Assembly (NCBI RefSeq): GCF_947258575.1
Contig: NZ_CAMYIV010000011.1
Span: forward strand, 1-64,000
Length of the DNA stretch: 64,000 nt
Reading direction: 5' to 3'
Source: an uncultured Alcanivorax sp.
GTDB taxonomy: Bacteria; Pseudomonadota; Gammaproteobacteria; Pseudomonadales; Alcanivoracaceae
The position numbers and the translations under genes were made by a program. Shown here one piece after another: positions 17,640 to 25,872 of the stretch (position 1 is the stretch's first letter; the number at the start of each line of letters is the position of its first letter). The notes under the pieces were generated by a model. The model was not told the DNA's origin, made no database searches, and saw only the letters and a list, made by a program, of their open reading frames with translations.

Positions 17640-18494
17640 ATGCTTGCGCAAGCCGCAGGAAAGATCAAAGCCCTTAGCCCCCACTTAAGAGGGGCCCTGG
17701 CCAAGCCGTTTACGGCCACTGCCGATATTCTCCGTTTCCCCAGGGACATGACGGCGGATGCGGAAAATGCTGGACGGTTCAGTGCCTACTTCACCCGCTC
17801 CCGACGGGAAATCATCAAGGTCCAGCGTCTGCGCTACCGTATTTTCTCCCAGGAATACGGCGCCAGTTTCAGTGCTCCCTTCGGGCTGGATCGGGACCGC
17901 TTTGATAAGCACTGTCTGCACCTGGTGGTGCGCGATAACCAGAGCGGCGAGATCGTCGGGTACACCCGGGTGTTGCCCGGTGAGCGCCTGCATCGCACCG
18001 GCGGTTTCTATTCCAGCGGCGAATTCGATCTGTCCATGCTGCGCCATCTGGATGGCCGGGTGGCAGAGATCGGCCGCACCTGCATTCATCCCGCCCACCG
18101 CAGCGGTGCCGTGATCACCGTGCTGTGGGCGCGGTTGGCCCAATACATGCTCGAAAACGATGTGCGCTACCTGCTGGGCTGCGCCAGCATTGCCCTGAGT
18201 GAGGGCTACAACGTGGCCGCCATTCAGCAGCGCATCAACCAGCGTCACCTGAGCGAGCCGGCACTGCGGGTGCAGCCGCACCTGCGTCTGGAGCGCCTGC
18301 CGGGCAATGCCGACGACGAGAGCGTGAAAATGCCGCCGTTGCTCAAGGCCTACCTGCGCATGGGCGCCCGGGTCTGTGGCGAGCCCTGCTGGGACCCGGA
18401 TTTCAACTGCCTGGATTTCTTCGTGCTGATGGCGGTGGATGACCTACCGGCCCGTTATGTGCAGCACTTCCTGCAGCCCGCCCAGGCGGTTTAA
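17640..18494 (+). CDS. olsB: OlsB-type GNAT acyltransferase (ornithine lipid synthesis, first step)
   Basis: The 284-residue protein starts at ATG 17640 with GTGGAG at six bases. It belongs to the hemolysin/OlsB GNAT group that transfers 3-hydroxyacyl groups from ACP to the alpha-amino group of ornithine, making lyso-ornithine lipid. Seen in it: KVQRLRYRIFSQEYGA, the family opening of the GNAT fold; VAEIGRTCIHPAHRSG; and LLGCASIAL further on. A plsC-like olsA gene lies 123 bp downstream on the same strand, the partner needed for the second acylation, which supports the role. The two are separated by a strong hairpin repeat, unusual inside an operon. The specific acceptor is inferred from family and neighbour. 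Confidence 0.82.
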   Translation: MLAQAAGKIKALSPHLRGALAKPFTATADILRFPRDMTADAENAGRFSAYFTRSRREIIKVQRLRYRIFSQEYGASFSAPFGLDRDRFDKHCLHLVVRDNQSGEIVGYTRVLPGERLHRTGGFYSSGEFDLSMLRHLDGRVAEIGRTCIHPAHRSGAVITVLWARLAQYMLENDVRYLLGCASIALSEGYNVAAIQQRINQRHLSEPALRVQPHLRLERLPGNADDESVKMPPLLKAYLRMGARVCGEPCWDPDFNCLDFFVLMAVDDLPARYVQHFLQPAQAV

Positions 18495-18510
18495 CGACCA
18501 TCGTTTTCCC

Positions 18511-18584
18511 GTAGGAGCGGCGCTTGAGTCGCGAATGTACTTGCGACACACCTGCCATCTTCGCGGCTCAAGCGCCGCTCCTAC
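18511..18584. repeat. REP-type inverted repeat between olsB and olsA
   Basis: The arms 18511-18534 and 18561-18584 (GTAGGAGCGGCGCTTGAG…) are 24 nt with a single mismatch and a 26-nt spacer. The same motif forms the inner arms of the palindrome at 1-177 and resembles a class of REP sequence common in Pseudomonas and relatives. It could dampen transcription of olsA or stabilise the olsB end of the transcript. Confidence 0.9.
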
Positions 18585-18617
18585 GGGGCCTATACGATTC
18601 GGCTCAGGCTCTGAACT

Positions 18618-19412
18618 ATGAGTGAAATGAACGATAGCGTCAGCGTCAGTCCTGATATGCAAAGCGGCCTCTGGCCGCAACTGCGCAGGGTGCTACGGGT
18701 TGCCCGCATCGTGCTTTATCTGCTGTGGGGTTTTGTGCTGGCATTTTTGCTGGGGGCGTTCTGGTCGCCTTATCGGCCGGTGGTGCTGGTGGCCAAGCAG
18801 CGTTGGTGTCGTCGCTTTCTGCGCATCCTCGGCGTGGAACTGACCGTCACCGGCACCCCGGTCGACGCCCCGGTGTTTCTGGTCAGCAATCATGTGTCCT
18901 GGCTGGATATTCCGTTGATCGCCAGCCAGCGCCATCTGTATTTCCTTTCCAAGGCGGAAGTGGGGGATTGGCCGTTAATCGGCACCCTGGCCCGGGCCAT
19001 GGGTACCCTGTTTATCAAGCGGGGCAGCGGTGAGTCCAGCCGCAAGGCCCGGGAAATTGCCGACCGCTTGAAGCAGGGCCACACCGTACTGGTGTTCCCG
19101 GAAGGCACCACCACCGACGGCACCAGCCTGCGCCGTTTCTTCCCACAGCTGTTCGATGCGCCGCTGATGGCCGATGTGCCGGTACAACCCCTGGCGGTGC
19201 GCTACCTGGATGACAGCGGCGCCCCGGATGCCGCCATGGCCTTCATCGGCGACGACGAATTCCACCACCACCTGTGGGCCATGCTGCTGCGCAATCGCAT
19301 CCGCGTGCGCCTGCACTTCTGCGAACCGCTATCGGCACAGGGCACGGATCGGAAGGGGTTGTGTGAGGGGGCGTGGGGTAAGGTGGCGGAGCAGTTAACA
19401 GTGAATAGTTAA
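18618..19412 (+). CDS. olsA: OlsA-type 1-acyl-glycerol-phosphate acyltransferase family protein
   Basis: This 264-residue protein of the PlsC family has a hydrophobic segment at about 30-50, the acyltransferase motif I NHVSWLD (catalytic H-x4-D), KRGSGE (motif II region) and FPEGTTT (motif III). Its place after olsB suggests it acylates lyso-ornithine lipid; ordinary lysophosphatidate acylation is the alternative, and both activities can coexist. The C-terminus …EQLTVNS and the stop codon come from the left array of element D. The family does not require those residues, so function is probably kept. Confidence 0.82.
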   Translation: MSEMNDSVSVSPDMQSGLWPQLRRVLRVARIVLYLLWGFVLAFLLGAFWSPYRPVVLVAKQRWCRRFLRILGVELTVTGTPVDAPVFLVSNHVSWLDIPLIASQRHLYFLSKAEVGDWPLIGTLARAMGTLFIKRGSGESSRKAREIADRLKQGHTVLVFPEGTTTDGTSLRRFFPQLFDAPLMADVPVQPLAVRYLDDSGAPDAAMAFIGDDEFHHHLWAMLLRNRIRVRLHFCEPLSAQGTDRKGLCEGAWGKVAEQLTVNS

Positions 19413-19549
19413 CAGCGTCGCGAATTGGGCCGTCATGGTTTCCAAGCGCAAGAGGCCGCGCCTGCATGTTGGGCGCGGCCTCTTGCGTTTGAAAACCCGA
19501 AGAGCTGCTTTCGCGCCGCTGTTAACTATTCACTATTCACTGTTAACTG
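19392..19549. repeat. Gene-end element D (7-nt-unit arrays plus central hairpin)
   Basis: The left array (19392-19422) has three AGTKAAY units and contains the olsA stop. The hairpin 19447-19463 / 19471-19487 is 17 bp with one G-U pair on the plus strand, a 7-nt loop and weaker pairing beyond to about 25 bp. The right array (19512-19549) has four units. Here both neighbours point the same way (olsA and efpL), so the element sits in a tandem junction. Confidence 0.9.
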
Positions 19550-19592
19550 GCTAGCATCGCCCTTTCCAACACATCAAGGATCTCCCCCAACC

Positions 19593-20159
19593 ATGACCCG
19601 CGCCAGCGATCTGAAAAAATCCGACGTTATCGAAGCCAACGGTACCCTTTACGCCATTCGCCAGATTGAGGTGCAGTCGCCCTCGGCCCGGGGCGCGGCG
19701 ACGCTGTATCGGGTGAAGGCCAGTGCGGTCGGTGGTGGGCCCAAGTTCGAGGAGCGGTACAAGGGGGATGACGACGTGACCACGGTGGAGTTGTTGCGCC
19801 GGCCGGTGCAGTTCTCTTATCTGGATGGTGACGATTACATCTTCATGGATAACGAGGATTTCTCCCAGTACCTGCTCAAGGCCGAGGACATTGCCGACGA
19901 GTTGGCCTTTATTACCGAGGACACCGAAGGCCTGCTGGCGCTGCGGGTGGAGGATGCGGTGATCGGCCTGGAGCTGCCTGCCTCCGTGGTGTTGGAAGTC
20001 ACTGAAACGGCTCCGGCCATGAAGGCCGCCTCTGCCTCCGCACGGACCAAACCGGCCACCCTGAATACCGGGCTGGTGGTGCAGGTGCCGGAATATATCG
20101 TGGAAGGCGAAAAGGTGCGGGTGAATACCGCCGAGCGCAAATTCATGTCCCGGGCCTGA
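19593..20159 (+). CDS. efpL: Elongation factor P-like protein EfpL (YeiP)
   Basis: The 188-residue protein (E. coli YeiP 190) has the three beta-barrel EF-P plan. The N-terminal KOW domain loop reads [13 protein letters not shown], with Arg at the tip where EF-P has a modified Lys; this is the EfpL hallmark. EfpL relieves ribosome stalling at polyproline and some other motifs without lysine modification. A partial SD (AAGGA, 11 nt from the ATG) precedes it. The strict start is ATG 19593; an open frame from 19425 runs through the repeat and is not part of the protein. It lies directly after element D and is followed closely by the aminopeptidase gene. Confidence 0.93.
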   Translation: MTRASDLKKSDVIEANGTLYAIRQIEVQSPSARGAATLYRVKASAVGGGPKFEERYKGDDDVTTVELLRRPVQFSYLDGDDYIFMDNEDFSQYLLKAEDIADELAFITEDTEGLLALRVEDAVIGLELPASVVLEVTETAPAMKAASASARTKPATLNTGLVVQVPEYIVEGEKVRVNTAERKFMSRA

Positions 20160-20168
20160 TCCCGGATC

Positions 20169-21212
20169 ATGAGGGTATTGCGGGTCGCCACGCTGGCATG
20201 CATGACCCTTCTGGGCGGCTGCCAGCTTGGCTACTACAGCCAGGCCGCCAAAGGTCACCTGTCGCTGATGGGCCAGCGTGAACCGCTGGAGGCGGTGCTG
20301 GCGGACCCCCAGATACCGCCGCAGATCGCCGCTTCCCTGCAGTTCAGCCAGCAGGTGGTCCGCTTTGCCGGGGATCAGCTGGCGCTGCCCGCCGAGGATG
20401 TTTATCACCAGTATGTGGCCCTGGAGCAGGACGCGGTGGTGTGGAATGTGCTGGCGGCCCCGGCCTGGTCCTTGACCCCCAAAACCTGGTGTTACCCGTT
20501 GATCGGCTGCGTCAGCTACCGGGGTTACTTCCTGCGCCAGGCGGCGGAAAAGACTGCCGCCAAACTGGCCGGGCAGGGACTGGATACCTATGTGGGCGGT
20601 GCCATTGCCTATTCTACCCTGGGCTGGTTTGCCGATCCGCTGACCACGCCCATGCTGCAACGCTCCCAGCCGGCGCTGGCGGAACTGTTGATCCACGAGC
20701 TGGCCCACCGGCGCCTGTATATCAAGAATGACACCCGTTTCAATGAATCCCTGGCTACCCTGGTGGGCCGTGAAGGCGCGGTGGATTTCTTCGCCGCCAG
20801 TGGCGAGCCGTTGCCGACGGATTTCTGGCAGCGCCGCGAGCAGGTCCGCCAGGCCTTTATGGCCATCGTCACCGATACCCGTGAAGCGCTGAAAAAGCTC
20901 TACACTGCTGAGCAGGATGTGACGGTGCTGGCCCGGGAAAAGGCCCGCATCCAGCAGCAGGCCCGCGAGCGCTTTGCCCGTGAGCAACAAAGCCTGCCGG
21001 CCCTGGCCGGTTACCAGGGCTTCTTTGACGGGCCGCTGAACAATGCCCAGTTAAACGGTGTCAGTGACTACAATGATCATGTGCCGGCCTTTGCCCGCCT
21101 GCTGGAACAATGTCGGCGGGACTGGGACTGTTTCTGGCAGCAGGTGGAAAACCTGGCTGCGCTGACGCCGGCACAACGTAACAACGCCCTGGAGGGCCTC
21201 GCATGGAACTGA
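20169..21212 (+). CDS. Predicted lipoprotein aminopeptidase (PF10023 family)
   Basis: This 347-residue protein has a lipoprotein signal (lipobox LLGGC, lipidated Cys18), so it is likely anchored in the periplasm. The zinc site is HELAH at 176-180, followed by IKNDTRFNESLATLVG, in which the Glu is the third ligand; this matches the COG4324 predicted aminopeptidase family. Peptide cleavage is inferred from the motif and has not been tested for the family as far as I know. It ends 10 bp inside the glpG start, so the two are probably co-translated: a periplasmic peptidase and an intramembrane protease. Confidence 0.85.
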   Translation: MRVLRVATLACMTLLGGCQLGYYSQAAKGHLSLMGQREPLEAVLADPQIPPQIAASLQFSQQVVRFAGDQLALPAEDVYHQYVALEQDAVVWNVLAAPAWSLTPKTWCYPLIGCVSYRGYFLRQAAEKTAAKLAGQGLDTYVGGAIAYSTLGWFADPLTTPMLQRSQPALAELLIHELAHRRLYIKNDTRFNESLATLVGREGAVDFFAASGEPLPTDFWQRREQVRQAFMAIVTDTREALKKLYTAEQDVTVLAREKARIQQQARERFAREQQSLPALAGYQGFFDGPLNNAQLNGVSDYNDHVPAFARLLEQCRRDWDCFWQQVENLAALTPAQRNNALEGLAWN

Positions 21213-22024
21213 TCCGCACCCCGCAACCGGAACTGGCCGAGCTGTTTGAGCATACCCTCAAGCGCAATGGCTTTGCGGTGGCGCGCCGGGAGGAGGGCAG
21301 TGAGCAGATCATCGAGCTGCAGGACCCGGCGCAGTACAACCATGCCAAGGCCCTGCTGGAAGAGCTGATCACTGATCTCAAACATCAGCAGGGTCGCCAG
21401 CCGATTGAGCCCCTCACCGGGCGTCCCCAGCCGTTGATGTCCGGGGGCTGGTTCGCCAGCCTGGGCTGGGTCACCCGCATCGTGCTGATTGTCAGCGTTC
21501 TGGTGTATCTGACGCCGTACCTGATGGGCGATGGCGTCTACCGGGCGCTGCTGTTCCCGGCGGCACTGGACGGGCTGGAAAACCAGCCCTGGCGGCTGGT
21601 GACCCCCATGCTGCTGCACTTTTCCCTGCTGCACCTGCTGTTCAACCTGCTCTGGTGGTCGGACCTGGGCCGCCTGATCGAGCGGTTCCAGTCCAGCGGG
21701 CAGCTGGTGCTGGTTACCCTGGTCACCGGTATTACCGCCAATGTGGCCCAGTTCTTCCATACCGGGCCCATGTTCGGTGGTTTGTCCGGGGTGGTTTATG
21801 GGCTGCTCGGTTACCTGTGGATTTACGGCAAGGTGAATCCCGAGTCTGGTTACCCCCTGCGCCGGGAAATCGTTATCTTCATGCTGGCCTGGATGGTGAT
21901 CTGCTTTGTGGGGCTGTCCAGTGTGGTAGCCAATGCGGCGCATCTGGCGGGGCTGGTCAGTGGTTGTCTGCTGGGGGCCGGTTTCGGCCTCTGGCGGCGG
22001 GCCCAAGGGGCCGGGGGCGTTTGA
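21203..22024 (+). CDS. glpG: Rhomboid intramembrane serine protease (GlpG)
   Basis: The 273-residue protein has the GlpG layout: a cytosolic N-terminal domain (1-75) and then about six membrane helices. The catalytic pair is S195 in GGLSGVVYG and H247 in ANAAHLAG. HLLFN (H144, oxyanion region) is in helix 2 and WRLVTPMLLH precedes it. It is a GlpG-type rhomboid, not the shorter rhombosortase that matures GlyGly-CTERM proteins such as the two proteases at 6-13 kb; whether it also acts on those is unknown. Its start overlaps the preceding gene by 10 bp. Confidence 0.93.
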   Translation: MELIRTPQPELAELFEHTLKRNGFAVARREEGSEQIIELQDPAQYNHAKALLEELITDLKHQQGRQPIEPLTGRPQPLMSGGWFASLGWVTRIVLIVSVLVYLTPYLMGDGVYRALLFPAALDGLENQPWRLVTPMLLHFSLLHLLFNLLWWSDLGRLIERFQSSGQLVLVTLVTGITANVAQFFHTGPMFGGLSGVVYGLLGYLWIYGKVNPESGYPLRREIVIFMLAWMVICFVGLSSVVANAAHLAGLVSGCLLGAGFGLWRRAQGAGGV

Positions 22025-22075
22025 GTTACCCCGGTCGTACTGCTATAAAGACTGCCAAAACAAATGATCACAATC

Positions 22076-22948
22076 ATGAAAGGATACCGGCGACCTATGC
22101 AGTGGCGCTTCCTACCCGGGTTTGTCCCCTCACTCCTTGTTGCAGCGGTGGTTTCCTTGCAGGGCTGTTCCCTGGCCAGCATCGACGACAACCTGCCCTA
22201 TGGCGTACTCAACAACAATGACCTTGAGCTGGTGGCTGAGGGCCTGCCCACCTATCTGTTGATGGTGGACGGTCTGATCGAAAACTGGCCTGACAGTGCC
22301 TCCATGCTGGCCAGTGGGGCAGACCTTTATGGCGCCTATGCCGGCCTGTTCGTGGAAGACCCGAAACGGGCCCGCAAGCTCAGCGACAAGGCGCTGGGTT
22401 ATGCCTTCCGTTCCGCCTGTGCCCACGATAGCGATTACTGCGACCTGCGTGATTTGTCCGTGCCCGAGTTCGAGGAATTGCTGGAAGATGCGGACAAGGG
22501 CGATGTGCCCATGCTGTTCACCCTGGGCAGCGCCTGGGCCGGTTACATTCAGCAGAACACCAATGACTGGAATGCGGTGGCCGAACTGGGCCGCGTGGAA
22601 GCCATCATGGAGCGCGTAGTGGTGCTGGATGATGGTTACCAGTATGGCCAGGCGCACATGTACCTGGGCGTGCTGAGCAGCATTCTGCCCGCTTCCCTGG
22701 GCGGCAAGCCGGACCAGGCAAAAGCCCATTTTGAGCAGGCCATGACCCTGTCAGAAGGCAAGAACCTGCTGGCGCCGGTGCTTTATGCCGAAAAGTACGC
22801 CCGTTTGGTGTTTGACCGTGAGCTGCATGATAGCCTGCTTGAGGATGTCCTTGCCGCTGATCCGCAGGTGCACGGTCTGACCCTGCAGAACACCTATGCG
22901 CAGGAGCAGGCCGAAGCCCTGCTCGCCGACGCTGACGATTATTTCTAG
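22076..22948 (+). CDS. TRAP transporter-associated lipoprotein, TatT family (T component)
   Basis: A lipoprotein of about 290 residues with lipobox LQGC near the N-terminus and an alpha-helical, TPR-like body. The segments LSDKALGYAFRSAC and QAHMYLGVLSSILPASLGGKP are characteristic of the TatT (Treponema Tp0956-like) family. In that family a trimer of T subunits binds the P subunit, and a role in handling hydrophobic ligands has been proposed. The start is uncertain: ATG at 22064, 22076 or 22097 are in frame, none with an ideal ribosome site. It is the first gene of an operon in T-P-Q-M order, the same logic as in Treponema. Confidence 0.85.
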   Translation: MKGYRRPMQWRFLPGFVPSLLVAAVVSLQGCSLASIDDNLPYGVLNNNDLELVAEGLPTYLLMVDGLIENWPDSASMLASGADLYGAYAGLFVEDPKRARKLSDKALGYAFRSACAHDSDYCDLRDLSVPEFEELLEDADKGDVPMLFTLGSAWAGYIQQNTNDWNAVAELGRVEAIMERVVVLDDGYQYGQAHMYLGVLSSILPASLGGKPDQAKAHFEQAMTLSEGKNLLAPVLYAEKYARLVFDRELHDSLLEDVLAADPQVHGLTLQNTYAQEQAEALLADADDYF

Positions 22949-22956
22949 GAGTACTT

Positions 22957-23946
22957 ATGCTGCGTCTTGCCACGATTCTGGTCGCGTTGTTGCCGGTCTG
23001 GGCTTCGGCCGCCAACACCCTGAAAATTTCCACCCTGTACCCGGACGGCACCACCATCGTCACCGGCCTGAAAGAGGCGGGTAAGGAAATCGCCGAAAAG
23101 ACCGAAGGGCGAGTCAAGCTCAAGGTGTATCCCGGCGGGGTGATGGGCGATGACCGGGCGGTACAGCGCAAGATCCGCATCGGCCAGCTGCACGGTCAGG
23201 TGGCCCAGGGCGGCGCCTTTGCCTCCGCCTACAAGGACAGCCAGATTCTCAACGTGCCGCTGGCCTTCAACAACTACGACGAAGTGGATGCGGTGCGCGC
23301 CGAACTGGACCCGGTGATCAAGCAGGGCCTGGAAGAGGGCGGCTGGGTCAGCTTCGGCCTGATCGACGGCGGCTTTGCCTACGTGATGTCGGAGAAGCCG
23401 GTGAAAAGCATTACCGATCTGCGCGACCAGAAGCTGTGGTTGCCGGCCAACGATGAAGGCTCCGCCAAGGCCGCCAAGGCGTTTGAATTGTCGCCGATCA
23501 TGCTCAACATCGGTTCGGTGCTGACCTCCCTGCAGACCGGGGCGGTCAATGCCTTCGCGGCCCCGCCGGTGGCGGCGCTGACATTGCAGTGGTATTCCCG
23601 GGTGAACTACCTGACCGACATGCCGCTGCTATACACCTTCGGCACCCTGGGGATTCACGAAAAGTTCTTCAAGCGACTCAGCGCCGAGGACCAGCAGGTA
23701 GTGCGTCAGGTGCTGGACAGCACCTTTGCCAAGCTGGATGCGCAAAGCCGTCAGGAAAACCTGAGTGCCTTCCAGGCGGTGAAACAGCAGGGCCTTGAAG
23801 TGGTCGAGCCCTCCCCGGAACAGCTGGCCGAATGGCGCAGCTACGCCAAGCGCGCCACCGCAGAACTGGTGGAAGAGGGCGAAATCTCCCAGGACATGCT
23901 GGACCGGCTTAACGCCATTCTGGCCCAGCAGCGCGAAGGGCAGTAA
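22957..23946 (+). CDS. dctP: TRAP transporter substrate-binding protein (DctP family)
   Basis: The 329-residue periplasmic protein has a signal peptide (MLRLATILVALLPVWASA) and the DctP fold. Typical segments are YPGGVMGDDRAVQRKIRIGQ and LYTFGTLGIHEKFFKRL near the C-terminal lobe. The conserved ligand Arg of sialate/C4-dicarboxylate DctPs is not evident: at that position the sequence reads LRDQKLWLPANDEGSA. Together with the TatT partner this suggests a non-standard, possibly hydrophobic ligand (inference). AGGAG lies five bases before the ATG, and the gene is 8 bp after the T gene. Confidence 0.9.
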   Translation: MLRLATILVALLPVWASAANTLKISTLYPDGTTIVTGLKEAGKEIAEKTEGRVKLKVYPGGVMGDDRAVQRKIRIGQLHGQVAQGGAFASAYKDSQILNVPLAFNNYDEVDAVRAELDPVIKQGLEEGGWVSFGLIDGGFAYVMSEKPVKSITDLRDQKLWLPANDEGSAKAAKAFELSPIMLNIGSVLTSLQTGAVNAFAAPPVAALTLQWYSRVNYLTDMPLLYTFGTLGIHEKFFKRLSAEDQQVVRQVLDSTFAKLDAQSRQENLSAFQAVKQQGLEVVEPSPEQLAEWRSYAKRATAELVEEGEISQDMLDRLNAILAQQREGQ

Positions 23947-24452
23947 TGGCGGCCTTGTTACACCGGCTCCACCGTACCCTTCACCAAATCGAGGACGGCC
24001 TGATCGTGGCCGTCCTTTTGTTTATGGTGCTGCTGGCGGTGGCCCAGATCGTGCTGCGTAATTTCTTTGGTACCAGCCTGGTATGGATTGAGCCGCTACT
24101 GCAGAACGCGGTGCTGTGGATCGGCCTGCTCGGCGCCATGATCGCCTCGCGCAATGATGAACACATCCGTATCGATGTGGCCTCGTCGCTGCTGCCGGAA
24201 AAATACCATCCTTTCCTCACCACCGTTGTGGACCTGTTCACCGCCTTTATCTGTGTACTGGTGGCCTGGTACAGCGTGGGGTTCGTGATCGAGGAATACG
24301 ACTACGCCGGGGCGGCCTTTGCCAATGTGCCGAGCTGGCTGCTGCAGAGCATTATTCCGGTGGGTTTCTCGGTGATGGCCCTGCGTTATGTGGTGCTGTT
24401 TGCGCTGGGCTTGCTGGGTAAACGGCCGAAGATGCAGGAGCCGGTGCCATGA
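23946..24452 (+). CDS. dctQ: TRAP transporter small permease (DctQ)
   Basis: 168 residues with four predicted membrane helices (about 18-38, 50-70, 90-112, 132-152), the DctQ pattern. The motif NAVLWIGLLGAMIASRNDEH (loop after helix 2, acidic and His) is characteristic. The start overlaps the dctP stop by one base (TAATG) and the end overlaps dctM by ATGA, so the three are translationally coupled. Confidence 0.92.
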   Translation: MAALLHRLHRTLHQIEDGLIVAVLLFMVLLAVAQIVLRNFFGTSLVWIEPLLQNAVLWIGLLGAMIASRNDEHIRIDVASSLLPEKYHPFLTTVVDLFTAFICVLVAWYSVGFVIEEYDYAGAAFANVPSWLLQSIIPVGFSVMALRYVVLFALGLLGKRPKMQEPVP

Positions 24453-25738
24453 TTACCGTCGCCATTATCCTGTTGGTGTTGCTGGCGCTGATGGGCGCCC
24501 CCCTGTTTGCGATCATTCTCGGCGCGGCGGCCCTGGGTTTTTATACCCTGGGCATCGAAATGTCGGTGCTGCATATCGACATCTATCAGCTCAGTAATTC
24601 CGTGGTGCTGATGGCGCTGCCGCTGTTCACCTTTGCCGGTTTCCTGCTCAGTGAATCGAAAACCGCCGACCGCATGCTACGCCTCAGCCAGGCGGCCTTC
24701 GGCTGGATGCCCGGCGGTATGGCCTTTGTGTCGCTGATCGCCTGCGCCTTCTTTACTGCCCTGACCGGTGGCTCCGGGGTCACCATCGTGGCGCTGGGTG
24801 CGCTGCTGTTGCCGGCGCTGGTAAAAGGCAATTACCCGGAAAAATTCAGCCTGGGTCTGGTGACGTCATCAGGTAGCCTGGGGCTGCTGCTGGTGCCTTC
24901 CGTGCCGTTGTTGATCTACGGCATCATCGCCCAGCAGATGTCCCAGCAACTGGACATGCCGTCGGTGGAAATCGTCGATTTGTATCTGGCCGGCCTGGTG
25001 CCGGCGCTGCTGATGGTTGTGCTGATGTACGGCTATTGTGTGTGGGCGACGCGCGGCACCACCGTGCCGCGACAGAGTTTCGATTTCCGTGAACTGGTGG
25101 ATGCCCTCTGGGAAGCCCGCTGGGAGCTGCCGCTGCCGCTGGTGGTGCTGGGCGGGATCTTCTCCGGCTTTCTGGTGATCAGTGAGGCGGCAGCGGTGAC
25201 GGCACTCTATGTGCTGGTGGCGGAAGTGTTCCTGTATCGGGAAATTACCCTGCGCAAGCTGCCAGGCATCATGCGTGATTCCATGATCATGGTGGGGGGG
25301 ATCCTGCTGATTTTGGCGGTGGCCCTGGCCTTTACCGATTACCTGGTTTACGCCGGGGTGCCGGAGAAGCTGTTCACCCTGATCCAGACCCACGTGGAGA
25401 GCAAGATCACCTTCCTGATCCTGCTCAACATCCTGCTGCTGTTGCTGGGGGCGGTGCTGGATATCTTTGCGGCCCTGGTGATCATGGTGCCGCTGATCCT
25501 GCCGGTGGCGCTGCGCTACGGTATCGACCCGGTGCATCTGGGGATCATCTTCGTGGCCAACATGCAGATCGGCTACATCACCCCGCCGGTGGGCATGAAC
25601 CTGTTCATCGCCAGCTACCGGTTCAAGAAGAAAGTCACCGAGCTGTTTGCGGCGACGTTGCCCTTCATGATGGTGCTGATCATCGCCTTGTTGATGATTA
25701 CCTATATCCCGCAGCTCAGCCTCTGGTTAGTGCGGTAA
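24449..25738 (+). CDS. dctM: TRAP transporter large permease (DctM)
   Basis: 429 residues with about 12 membrane helices and the DctM signatures: FFTALTGGSGVTIVALGALL (first re-entrant hairpin), LLVPSVPLLIYGI and, in the second half, IGYITPPVGMNLFI. Na+-driven import of the substrate is the family role. It begins at the ATGA overlap with dctQ and is the last gene of the operon; element E follows its stop by 4 nt. Confidence 0.94.
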   Translation: MITVAIILLVLLALMGAPLFAIILGAAALGFYTLGIEMSVLHIDIYQLSNSVVLMALPLFTFAGFLLSESKTADRMLRLSQAAFGWMPGGMAFVSLIACAFFTALTGGSGVTIVALGALLLPALVKGNYPEKFSLGLVTSSGSLGLLLVPSVPLLIYGIIAQQMSQQLDMPSVEIVDLYLAGLVPALLMVVLMYGYCVWATRGTTVPRQSFDFRELVDALWEARWELPLPLVVLGGIFSGFLVISEAAAVTALYVLVAEVFLYREITLRKLPGIMRDSMIMVGGILLILAVALAFTDYLVYAGVPEKLFTLIQTHVESKITFLILLNILLLLLGAVLDIFAALVIMVPLILPVALRYGIDPVHLGIIFVANMQIGYITPPVGMNLFIASYRFKKKVTELFAATLPFMMVLIIALLMITYIPQLSLWLVR

Positions 25739-25742
25739 AAGG

Positions 25743-25850
25743 CAGTTAATAGTTAACAGTGAATAGTTAATAGTTGCGCGGTCAGCGGTTGTTGATTGCT
25801 GGAATCGAGGAGGCCGCGTTCATTATCTGGACGCGGCCTCTTGCGTTTCA
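25743..25850. repeat. Gene-end element E (left array and hairpin only)
   Basis: The left array (25743-25780) has four 7-nt units and ends in TTGCGCG; the hairpin is 25810-25821 / 25829-25840 with a 7-nt loop and a G-U pair on the plus strand. No right array follows; the NYN gene end is reached instead. The array is the exact counterpart of remnant C's right array. Confidence 0.85.
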
Positions 25851-25872
25851 GCTGGTTGGTGAAGAAAAAACG

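Noticed and set aside
19551-20990. A 479-codon minus-strand frame opposite efpL and the aminopeptidase gene
   Set aside because: Shadow of two well-supported plus-strand genes; no ribosome site or domain.
21203-22024. Rhombosortase for the GlyGly-CTERM proteases
   Set aside because: The protein has the N-terminal cytosolic domain and length of GlpG, and is in an operon with an aminopeptidase, so it is not assigned as a rhombosortase.
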